DNA of 64,000 nucleotides from Bacillus massilioanorexius (lineage in GTDB: Bacteria > Bacillota > Bacilli > Bacillales > DSM-1321). Where the stretch lies: positions 1 through 64,000 of the forward strand of contig NZ_CABKRX010000070.1 of the NCBI RefSeq assembly GCF_902374955.1, in the 5' to 3' direction. A program made the position numbers and the translations under genes. The notes below the pieces were generated by a model. It saw only the letters and a list, made by a program, of their open reading frames with translations. It was not told where the DNA came from and ran no database searches. Positions 17,268 through 24,388 of the stretch are shown here, in pieces. The stretch's first letter is position 1; every line of letters starts with the position of its first letter.

Positions 17268-17610
17268 ACGAAAGCCCTCCTAATAATTACTAAAATAACT
17301 AATGTTAGTATAACATTGTTACATTCTAAGATGCTAATAATTTGTTTAGTTGTACACACGTAATATACCCTTTTTCATGAAGAATATTCCTATATATTAA
17401 AGAATTATAAATTACTCTACTTTATTTCAAAGTGATTATTCAAAGTATCCCATTGTTTTTCCTACTAGATTTTGTCTAATCTACCTTTATACAAAGCTAT
17501 CTTTTCCTACAAAATCCATTCTAATCTTTCATGATTATCTAAAAATGATTTGTACATCTAGTATGTATATTACCCAAATAATCTCTTTAAAAAATTCTAG
17601 TCTATTACAT
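17268..17610. other. Intergenic region trxA-etfA
   Basis: This AT-rich gap has no ORF with an RBS. It should hold the trxA promoter; TATACT near 17310 on the minus strand is a possible -10, but I see no good -35. Confidence 0.4.
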
Positions 17611-17654
17611 AAAAAAGGTGTCATACAAAAGTATTACTTTTGAGACACCTTTTC
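17611..17654 (-). terminator. Terminator after etfA
   Basis: AAAGGTGTCTCAAAAGTAAT folds on ACTTTTGTATGACACCTTT and is followed by TTTTTTATG on the minus strand, eight bases after the etfA stop. It closes the fadB-etfB-etfA transcript. Confidence 0.88.
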
Positions 17655-17662
17655 ATTACATA

Positions 17663-18640
17663 TTATACGTTAACTTTTAATTTCTTCAATTCTTCCGTTA
17701 ACATTGGTACTACTTCAAATAGATCTCCAACGATACCGTAGTCAGCTACTTTAAAGATGTTCGCTTCTGGATCTTTGTTAATAGCTACGATTACTTTTGA
17801 ATTTGACATACCTGCTAAATGTTGAATTGCTCCTGAAATACCGCAAGCGATATATAAATCAGGTGTTACAACTTTACCCGTTTGGCCAATTTGAAGTGAG
17901 TAATCACAATATTCTGCATCACAAGCTCCGCGCGATGCACCAACTGCTCCTCCAAGGACATTTGCTAATTCCTTTAGTGGTTCAAATCCTTCTTCACTTT
18001 TCACACCACGTCCACCAGCTACAACTACTTTTGCTTCAGAAAGATCAACACCTTCAGTTGCTTTACGTACAACCTCTTTAATAATTGAACGTAAATCTTT
18101 AATTTCAGAAGAAACTACTGATACGTCACCTGAACGAGATTCATCCTTTTCTAATGGAGCGATATTATTAGGACGAATTGTAGCAAGGATAATACCATCC
18201 GTAACGATTTTCTTTTCAAAAGCTTTTCCAGAGTATATTGGACGAACAAATACTAAATTACCACCTGCTACTTCTAATGCTGTGCTATCTGAAACTAAAC
18301 CTGCTTCTAGTTTAGCTGCGATTTTCGGTGCTAAATCTTTCCCTTGAGCCGTGTGACCAAAGATAATTCCTTCAGGACTTTCTTGATCAACTACTGATAA
18401 TAATGCTTGAGAATATCCGTCTGACGTATATTGAGCAAGTTTACTATCTTCAACAACAACTACACGATCTGCACCATATTGAATAAGTTGACTTCCTAGT
18501 GCTTGAACTGCATCTCCAATTAATACACCAACTACTTCCCCACCTTCAGAAGCAATTTTAGCAGCAGCTACTGCTTCAAAAGATACATTACGAAGTGAAC
18601 CATCACGAACTTCACCTAGTACAAGAATTTTTCTAGCCAT
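17663..18640 (-). CDS. etfA: Electron transfer flavoprotein alpha subunit
   Basis: EtfAB accepts electrons from acyl-CoA dehydrogenases during beta-oxidation and passes them toward the quinone pool. The 325-residue alpha subunit holds FAD in its C-terminal domain (GASRGACDAE, QIGQTGKVV, and GISGAIQHLAGM with the SKVIVAINKDPEANIF signature). It lies 33 bp after etfB and shares its transcript. FadR repression is expected from the known regulon. Confidence 0.98.
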   Translation of the reverse strand: MARKILVLGEVRDGSLRNVSFEAVAAAKIASEGGEVVGVLIGDAVQALGSQLIQYGADRVVVVEDSKLAQYTSDGYSQALLSVVDQESPEGIIFGHTAQGKDLAPKIAAKLEAGLVSDSTALEVAGGNLVFVRPIYSGKAFEKKIVTDGIILATIRPNNIAPLEKDESRSGDVSVVSSEIKDLRSIIKEVVRKATEGVDLSEAKVVVAGGRGVKSEEGFEPLKELANVLGGAVGASRGACDAEYCDYSLQIGQTGKVVTPDLYIACGISGAIQHLAGMSNSKVIVAINKDPEANIFKVADYGIVGDLFEVVPMLTEELKKLKVNV

Positions 18641-18673
18641 CTATAATAACCTCCTATTACCATCATGTTGGAT

Positions 18674-19447
18674 TTATATTACTTTTGCTTCATTGTGTAG
18701 AAGACTTACAAGTTCCGTTACTTGCTCTTGTAATTCACCTTCTAGAACTTTACCCGCTTCTTTTTGAGCAGGTAAGAATATCTCAATTGTTTTTGTTTTA
18801 GCTTCCACATCGTCTTCTTCTAAATCTAAATCATCTAATTCTAATTCATCTAACGGCTTTTTCTTCGCTTTCATAATACCTGGTAAAGATGGATAACGTG
18901 GCTCATTTAGACCTTGTTGAGCTGTTACTAAAAGAGGTAGGCTTGTTTCAATTACTTCCGAATCACCCTCAACGTCACGGACAACGCTTACATTCGTTCC
19001 ATCAATATCTAATTTTGTAATTGTTGTGATATATGGAATGTCTAGCAATTCCGCAACACGTGGACCTACTTGTCCAGATCCACTGTCAATTGCTATATTA
19101 CCTGCAATAATTAAATCTGCTTCTTTATCTTTTAAATATTCAGCTAATATTTTTGATGTTGTAAATTGATCTCCATCTTCTACATCATCTTCTACATTAA
19201 TAAGCACGGCTTTATCAGCACCCATAGCTAAAGCTGTTCTTAATTGTTTCTCAGCTTCTTCGTTCCCTACAGAAACAACTGTCACTTCTCCACCATGAGC
19301 ATCTCTAGTAACAATCGCTTCTTCTACTGCGTACTCATCGTAAGGGTTAATAATAAATTCAGCACCATCTTCATTGATTTTGCCACTTGCTAAAGTTATT
19401 TTTTCTTCAGTGTCAAATGTTCTTTTTAATAAAACATAAATATTCAT
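18674..19447 (-). CDS. etfB: Electron transfer flavoprotein beta subunit
   Basis: This 257-residue partner of EtfA binds AMP and docks the dehydrogenase. The beta-ETF signature region (VREDAHGG-like VTRDAHGGEV, then GADKAVLINVED) and the recognition loop near LPLLVTAQQGLNEPRYPSLP are visible. It is located between fadB and etfA, spaced 56 and 33 bp. Confidence 0.98.
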   Translation of the reverse strand: MNIYVLLKRTFDTEEKITLASGKINEDGAEFIINPYDEYAVEEAIVTRDAHGGEVTVVSVGNEEAEKQLRTALAMGADKAVLINVEDDVEDGDQFTTSKILAEYLKDKEADLIIAGNIAIDSGSGQVGPRVAELLDIPYITTITKLDIDGTNVSVVRDVEGDSEVIETSLPLLVTAQQGLNEPRYPSLPGIMKAKKKPLDELELDDLDLEEDDVEAKTKTIEIFLPAQKEAGKVLEGELQEQVTELVSLLHNEAKVI

Positions 19448-19503
19448 GTATTAGCCTCCTGTTATAATTTAATTATGAAGATTTAGAATATTTAGGGCGC
19501 AAT

Positions 19504-20277
19504 TTACTTTCCAGAAAACTGCGGTTGCCTTTTTTCAATAAATGCAGAGATACCTTCTTTCGCATCCTCAGAGACAAATATTTCTCCAAAGTATTCTGCT
19601 TCTTTTTGTACACCTTGGTAAAATTGTTGATGTTTTGTATAGTTTAGTAGTTCGATAGCTTTCCTCAAAGCTAATGGACTCTTCAATGCTACCTTTTTAG
19701 CTAATGTTAGTACTGCACCTTGAAGTTCTTCTTCTGGATAAGCGGCATTCGCTAATCCCCATTTAACAGCTTCTTTTCCTGAAATTGGTTCACTCGTAAA
19801 TAACATTTCTGCTGCCTTTGCTACTCCAACATAGCGTGGTAGCCTTTGAGAACCTGCAAATCCCGGTACAAGACCTAATTGTAACTCTGGCAAACCAAGC
19901 TTTGCATTTTCGGTAACATAGCGAATATGACATGCCATTGCTAGTTCAAGTCCACCGCCTAATGCAGCTCCATGTATACTAGCAATAATAGGTTTCGAGA
20001 ATTGTTCCATTCTTTCGAAAAGTTCTTGTCCTCTAGCAGCTAATTTAGCAAAAGCTTCTCCCGATGTAATCGTTGTGAATTCTTTAATATCTGCGCCTGC
20101 TGAAAAAAATCTTCCCTCACCTTGAATAACAATTACCCGTACTGCTTGGTCATCTTCTAAAAGATCTAGTAAAGATGATATTTCTTGAATTACTTGTGAA
20201 GATAAGGCATTCGCTGGTGGTTTAGTAATATTGACAACCGCTACATAATCATCAACACTATACGAAATTAATTGCAT
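19504..20277 (-). CDS. fadB: Enoyl-CoA hydratase of fatty-acid degradation
   Basis: The crotonase-fold enzyme (257 aa) hydrates trans-2-enoyl-CoA in beta-oxidation. GRFFSAGADIKEF and IHGAALGGGLELAMACHIRY form the oxyanion-hole and CoA-binding regions; the catalytic Glu pair lies in LELAMA and in the LPELQLGLVPG stretch. A good sigma-A promoter 48 bp upstream and a hairpin after fadR suggest that fadB-etfB-etfA can be transcribed on their own as well as by readthrough. Confidence 0.95.
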   Translation of the reverse strand: MQLISYSVDDYVAVVNITKPPANALSSQVIQEISSLLDLLEDDQAVRVIVIQGEGRFFSAGADIKEFTTITSGEAFAKLAARGQELFERMEQFSKPIIASIHGAALGGGLELAMACHIRYVTENAKLGLPELQLGLVPGFAGSQRLPRYVGVAKAAEMLFTSEPISGKEAVKWGLANAAYPEEELQGAVLTLAKKVALKSPLALRKAIELLNYTKHQQFYQGVQKEAEYFGEIFVSEDAKEGISAFIEKRQPQFSGK

Positions 20278-20324
20278 TCAAATCCCCCTTGCTCTTACTT
20301 CTTTTTCTATTTAATACATAATAT

Positions 20325-20353
20325 AGTATATAAGTTATTTTTTAGCAGTTCAA
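20325..20353 (-). promoter_or_regulatory. Sigma-A promoter of fadB-etfBA
   Basis: On the minus strand TTGAAC, 17 bp and TATACT lie about 50 bp upstream of fadB and downstream of the fadR terminator. Confidence 0.65.
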
Positions 20354-20365
20354 AACATTTTAATT

Positions 20366-20394
20366 AAAAGGGTATCAATTTTTCGATACCCTTT
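20366..20394 (-). terminator. Hairpin after fadR
   Basis: AAAGGGTATC and GATACCCTTT form a 10-bp stem with a 9-nt loop, followed by TTTTAATT on the minus strand, seven bases past the fadR stop. The modest T tract allows some readthrough into fadB. Confidence 0.7.
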
Positions 20395-20400
20395 CAATCT

Positions 20401-20994
20401 TTAGACATTTTTGTTTTGAATAAGTCCTGCAATAAATAAATTATGTACATCCATAGTTAAGTCTTGAAGATCATATTTTTGTTCATTCATAACCCATGTA
20501 GTAACAATTTCATCAAGTGTTCCAAATATCATTTGTCTAGCTAACTTATAGTTCAAATTAGCTTTAAACTCACCTGTTTCAATACCTTCTTTAAGAACAC
20601 TGTCTACTAATACTAAATAGCCTTTCAATACTTCATTTATCTTAAAACGAAGATCTTTATTAGACTGTCTTAGTTCTAACTGAGTTACTTTTGCCAAATG
20701 AGGATCATTTGAAAGAATTTCAAAATGCTTTTTAATCAATACTGATAGCTTTTCAGATGCACTTTGTTTTCCTCTAACCTCATCTTCAATTTTCTCAACT
20801 AACTCACCCATTTTCTCTTGGAATAGAGAAATTAAAATGTCTTCCTTGTTCTTAAAGTATAAATAAATCGTACCATCAGCAACTCCTGCTTGTTTGGCAA
20901 TCTTAGATACTTGTGCTTGGTGATAACCATACTCCGCAATAACGATTACTGCTGCATCTATTATTTGTTTATACTTCGGTTTATTCTTTTTCAA
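20401..20994 (-). CDS. fadR: TetR-family fatty-acid regulator FadR
   Basis: FadR represses beta-oxidation genes and is released by long-chain acyl-CoA. The 197-residue protein has the TetR helix-turn-helix at about 25-55 (VSKIAKQAGVADGTIYLYFK) and a ligand-binding all-helical domain matching B. subtilis FadR (YsiA) in length. It stands between lcfA and fadB, the B. subtilis order. A near-consensus FadR box lies 25 bp upstream of its own start, so it probably represses itself. Confidence 0.95.
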   Translation of the reverse strand: MKKNKPKYKQIIDAAVIVIAEYGYHQAQVSKIAKQAGVADGTIYLYFKNKEDILISLFQEKMGELVEKIEDEVRGKQSASEKLSVLIKKHFEILSNDPHLAKVTQLELRQSNKDLRFKINEVLKGYLVLVDSVLKEGIETGEFKANLNYKLARQMIFGTLDEIVTTWVMNEQKYDLQDLTMDVHNLFIAGLIQNKNV

Positions 20995-21018
20995 AATGGA
21001 GTTCCCCTTTCAGAGAAA

Positions 21019-21036
21019 TGAATGAATCATCATTCA
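21019..21036 (-). promoter_or_regulatory. FadR operator upstream of fadR
   Basis: TGAATGAATCATCATTCA matches TGAATGAMTANTCATTCA at all but one position and is nearly palindromic. It lies 25 bp upstream of the fadR ATG, in the 189-bp lcfA-fadR gap. Confidence 0.8.
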
Positions 21037-21183
21037 TATTTTTATAATAATATCCAAATGAATTGATGTCAAGTATATTCTAGAAAGGAGAACCCGATTC
21101 CTTTTATTATATTTTTTATTATACAACGATATTTGAAGCTTGTCTAAAAATCAGATAAATATAAGAGCGCAATGCTCTTTTAT

Positions 21184-22881
21184 TTAAGCTTGTTTTATGT
21201 CATTAGCCATTTTCTTTTTCTCTTCATCAACTAACGAACGACGCAGAATTTTCCCAACTGCTGTTTTAGGTAATTCAGCTCTAAATTCATACATTCTTGG
21301 CACCTTATATGCTGCTAAATGTTTTCGAGAAAATTCATTTAAATCTTTTTCTGTTAATTTACTGCCTTCTTTTAATACTACATATGCTTTCACCGTTTCT
21401 CCCCTATATGGATCAGGAATTCCAGCTACTACACATTCTTGAACATCTTCATGTTCATATAGTACTTCTTCCACTTCGCGAGGATATATATTATATCCAC
21501 CAGCTATAATCATATCTTTCTTACGATCGACTACATAAAAATAGCCATTTTCATCCATATAACCTAAATCACCTGTTAAAAACCAACCGTTTCTGAATGT
21601 ATTTTCTGTATCTTCAGGTCTATTCCAATACCCTTTCATTACCTGAGGGCCTTTAATACCTATTTCTCCAACTTCATTTATTGGAAGAGGCTCTCCAGTT
21701 TCAGGTGATAAAATAGCTGCATCTGTATCAGGGTACGGTACCCCTATACTACCTTTTACTCTAGGACGATCCCATAAAAAGTTGGCATGTGTAACCGGTG
21801 AAGTCTCTGTTAGTCCATAACCTTCAACTAACTTTCCATTCGTTACTCTTTCAAATCGTTCCTGTACTTCTACAGGCAATGGTGCGGATCCACTAATACA
21901 AGCACTGATAGAAGATAAATCATATTTTGATAGATTTTTATGGTTTAACAAGGCGATATAAATTGTAGGTGCTCCTGGAAATAAAGTTGGTTTTTGTTTA
22001 TCAATCGTTTTTAATGTAGTTTCAGCATCAAATTTAGGCAATAGAATCATTTTATGTCTTTCCATAACAGCAAGTATTAAAACCGTTGTCATTCCATATA
22101 CATGGAAAAATGGAAGTATACCTAATACAGATTCTTCACCTTCATTACATTTGTAAAGCCATGATTTACACATTTTCGTATTAGAAACAAGATTTTTATG
22201 CGTTAACATAACCCCTTTAGGGAATCCAGTAGTTCCTCCTGTATACTGAAGCAATGCTAAATCATTTTCAATATCAACTTCTAATTCAATTTCTTTTGCA
22301 GGAGCTATTTTCATAATTTCTCGGAGTAGATGATTTGAACCCTCATGCTTTACATTCACAACAATGCCGTACTGCTTTTTTTGCATGTAAGGATAAATAA
22401 GATTTTTTGGAAAAGGTAGATAATCTTTGATAGCGGTTACAATAATATGTTCTAAATTCGTATTATTTTTGACTGAGGATACTCTAGGAAATAATATATC
22501 TAACGTAATAATAGCTTTTGCCCCTGAGTCATTCATCTGATATTCTAATTCTCTTTCCATATAAAGGGGATTTGTTTGAACGACTACACCACCGGCGAAA
22601 AGTATACCATAATAACTAATAACGGATTGTGGTGTATTCGGAAGCATAATAGCAATACGGTCGCCCTTTTTAATTCCAATTTCCTGTAAGTAATTAGCTA
22701 CCTTTAATGCTGAATGATACAATTCTAGAAAAGTTAATTCTTTTCCCATAAAATGAATTGCAGCTTTTTGTGGAGATTTTTCCGCAGCATCTTTTAAGTA
22801 AGTTTGAAGTGGAAGCGTTCCATACTCCATATTTATCGGCATATCTTCTGGATAGTGCTTTTCCCACAACTTTTCTCCCAT
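21184..22881 (-). CDS. lcfA: Long-chain acyl-CoA synthetase
   Basis: LcfA activates free fatty acids to acyl-CoA through an acyl-adenylate, the entry step of beta-oxidation. The 565-residue ANL-family enzyme shows the P-loop YTGGTTGFPKG, motif EGYGLTETSP, the hinge region GDLGYMDENGYFYVVDRKKD and the C-terminal Lys (KTAVGKILRR). The start is ATG 22881, seven bases behind AAAGGAGG; the TTG just before it is less likely. It has its own near-consensus promoter 40 bp upstream. Confidence 0.97.
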   Translation of the reverse strand: MGEKLWEKHYPEDMPINMEYGTLPLQTYLKDAAEKSPQKAAIHFMGKELTFLELYHSALKVANYLQEIGIKKGDRIAIMLPNTPQSVISYYGILFAGGVVVQTNPLYMERELEYQMNDSGAKAIITLDILFPRVSSVKNNTNLEHIIVTAIKDYLPFPKNLIYPYMQKKQYGIVVNVKHEGSNHLLREIMKIAPAKEIELEVDIENDLALLQYTGGTTGFPKGVMLTHKNLVSNTKMCKSWLYKCNEGEESVLGILPFFHVYGMTTVLILAVMERHKMILLPKFDAETTLKTIDKQKPTLFPGAPTIYIALLNHKNLSKYDLSSISACISGSAPLPVEVQERFERVTNGKLVEGYGLTETSPVTHANFLWDRPRVKGSIGVPYPDTDAAILSPETGEPLPINEVGEIGIKGPQVMKGYWNRPEDTENTFRNGWFLTGDLGYMDENGYFYVVDRKKDMIIAGGYNIYPREVEEVLYEHEDVQECVVAGIPDPYRGETVKAYVVLKEGSKLTEKDLNEFSRKHLAAYKVPRMYEFRAELPKTAVGKILRRSLVDEEKKKMANDIKQA

Positions 22882-22923
22882 CAAAATACCTCCTTTGTAA
22901 AATTATTGAATTCATACCATTTA

Positions 22924-22952
22924 ATTATAATATATTATCTTTTTTGTGACAA
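22924..22952 (-). promoter_or_regulatory. Sigma-A promoter of lcfA
   Basis: On the minus strand TTGTCA, 17 bp and TATAAT lie about 40 bp before lcfA. A GAATTC-centred dyad (TATGAATTCA) follows the -10, but it is too unlike the FadR box to be called one. Confidence 0.8.
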
Positions 22953-22969
22953 TTATGAATATTTAAATT

Positions 22970-23008
22970 AAAAAACACAGCTATTAAGCAAAATTGCTTT
23001 CCTATAGC
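22970..23008 (-). terminator. Terminator after the 27-residue membrane peptide gene
   Basis: CACAGCTAT and ATAGCTGTG flank an inner AGCAA/TTGCT hairpin and are followed by TTTTTT on the minus strand. It lies about 50 bp downstream of the small ORF at 23057-23140. Confidence 0.8.
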
Positions 23009-23056
23009 TGTGACATTTCACTACTTTTGAATCAGTAAATTTAGACCTATATTCTA

Positions 23057-23140
23057 TTAAATTCCTACAATTAAATAAACAATTCCAATAATCACAAAGC
23101 ATGATGCTACAGAAATTAACACCTTTGCTAAAGTCTCCAC
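23057..23140 (-). CDS. Tiny single-TM membrane peptide (27 aa), GTG start
   Basis: The frame starts at GTG 23140, seven bases behind AAAGGGGAG, and encodes 27 residues: a short polar start (VETLAK) and one hydrophobic helix (IIGIVYLIVGI at the end). A clear terminator follows. It lies alone between lcfA and yshE. I recognise no family. The RBS, uniform TM composition and terminator make it a plausible small gene; an overlapping 64-codon frame in another phase was rejected. Confidence 0.5.
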   Translation of the reverse strand: METLAKVLISVASCFVIIGIVYLIVGI

Positions 23141-23345
23141 ATATACTCTCCCCTTTTATCACGCACTAGCTTGAGCTCATCGTTCAAAATTAAGATAACA
23201 AACTTAGATACTTTTGCAAAATTATAAAATAGAATTTCATAAAACTAGGCCACTCTGCATAAAGCAGCAATGAAAAGAAAAAATTTCTCGTAATAACTGA
23301 ATATCTATTCTTATTTCCAGTCATTTTCAATGAAGGAATAACATT

Positions 23346-23753
23346 TTACGAAATTCCAGCCCCAATTATATATGAAAAGCCTATGGAGATCATCATCGAA
23401 ATAAAGCCTACAGCTCTATTATCATTTTGTATTTCTTCATCAATTTTAAATCCTGGTGTTAAAAATTCAAAAATAAAATATCCTACAAGCAATAAAACAA
23501 ATCCAAATACTCCCCAATAGACCATATGAATTAAATCATCATTTTGTAAAATGGAATGACGAAAAATATTCGCGATACCGAAGATTTTCCCCCCCGTTGC
23601 CATGGCAACAGCCATATTTCCTTTCTTTATTTCTTCCCAGTTACGATACTTTGTAACTAATTCAAAAACAGCTAAAAATACGACTATGCATAGCACAACT
23701 ACGCTACAATAAGCAGCCATATAAACATATTCATTAGACCAAAATGCTTCCAT
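23346..23753 (-). CDS. yshE: DUF350 family membrane protein (YshE-like)
   Basis: This 135-residue integral membrane protein has four hydrophobic segments (about 12-32, 50-65, 75-97 and 115-133) and the DUF350 signature GNMAVAMATGGKIFGIANI near the second segment and NDNRAVG before the last. Its function is unknown. In B. subtilis yshE sits between mutS2 and lcfA, as here. It is separated from mutS2 by an unusually long 635-bp gap. Confidence 0.9.
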   Translation of the reverse strand: MEAFWSNEYVYMAAYCSVVVLCIVVFLAVFELVTKYRNWEEIKKGNMAVAMATGGKIFGIANIFRHSILQNDDLIHMVYWGVFGFVLLLVGYFIFEFLTPGFKIDEEIQNDNRAVGFISMMISIGFSYIIGAGIS

Positions 23754-23798
23754 TCGATTTACTCCTCAGTTTATTAATGGTTCTACTTTTAAAAGAAA

Positions 23799-23990
23799 GG
23801 CTGTTTTCGCATACTTTGTTGCCTAAGAACCATTTAGTGATTACAGTCTGATTGAATTCCGCTTCACTCGCTTACACGGTACGGGCGCTTAACCTTCTCC
23901 GCTGATACAGCAAGCGTTTCTCAACTTACACTTATGCTCATTTTATTCACTGAACTTATTTAAAAACAACAATCTATTAGAAAACAAGTC
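23799..23990. repeat. Degenerate MITE-like interspersed repeat
   Basis: A block of about 190 bp starts GGCTGTTTTCGCATACTTTG and ends with the imperfect inverse AACAACAATCTATTAGAAAACA. Its interior (GAATTCCGCTTCACTCGCTT, then GGGCGCTTAA) resembles GC-richer interspersed repeats I remember from Bacillaceae genomes. Related end sequences occur at 16709 and at about 12792 and 43737. No transposase is present. Boundaries and family are inferred. Confidence 0.45.
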
Positions 23991-24034
23991 AAAAGAAAAG
24001 ATAAATATCCATTAAAATCAGATAGTGTTTAGCC

Positions 24035-24164
24035 AAGCTATCCAGAAGGTTCCAAAAGCTACCATCTAGATAGCTTGACTTATGCTGATTGGAGGCCTCT
24101 ACAGGATATGGTTCACAAAGGCATTGTCATAGGAAGTGGCGATCTTAAGCCTTTGTTCCATATC
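24035..24164. other. Two consecutive hairpins in the mutS2-yshE gap
   Basis: Hairpin 1: AAGCTATC (24035-24042) pairs with GATAGCTT (24069-24076). Hairpin 2: GATATGG and ACAAAGGC (24105-24122) pair with GCCTTTGT and CCATATC (24149-24164), 15 bp with a small internal loop. Both have 26-nt loops. There is no convincing gene from 23754 to 24388, so this could be a structured RNA element or a decayed repeat. Confidence 0.5.
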
Positions 24165-24388
24165 TTATATGACATTTTTGCATTTCTTTGTCTAACCATA
24201 CACCTGCCATGCTTGACTAAAATTCGTTCCTTTTCAGAAGGGAAAAACTCCCTTTTTACAAGGTACGTCTTATTGCTCCCGAATGACTCCTGTTTGATGG
24301 GAGTTTAATCATTTTTATGACAATAATTATAGATCAAACAATACTCGAGCATATTATTTTCTTTAAAAAGAATCGGTGATTGTTTTTC

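Noticed and set aside
17797..18081. 94-codon plus-strand frame inside etfA
   Set aside because: Antisense shadow of a well-conserved gene; the same applies to long antisense frames in pheT (31222-31569, 31641-31928), gapB (47754-48143) and mdh (63342-63647).
22890..22915. FadR box at the lcfA promoter
   Set aside because: The GAATTC-centred dyad lacks the TGAATGA/TCATTCA half sites.
24033..24308. Plus-strand frame of about 90 codons in the mutS2-yshE gap
   Set aside because: No RBS-supported start and no family recognised; kept only as an alternative explanation for the hairpin region.
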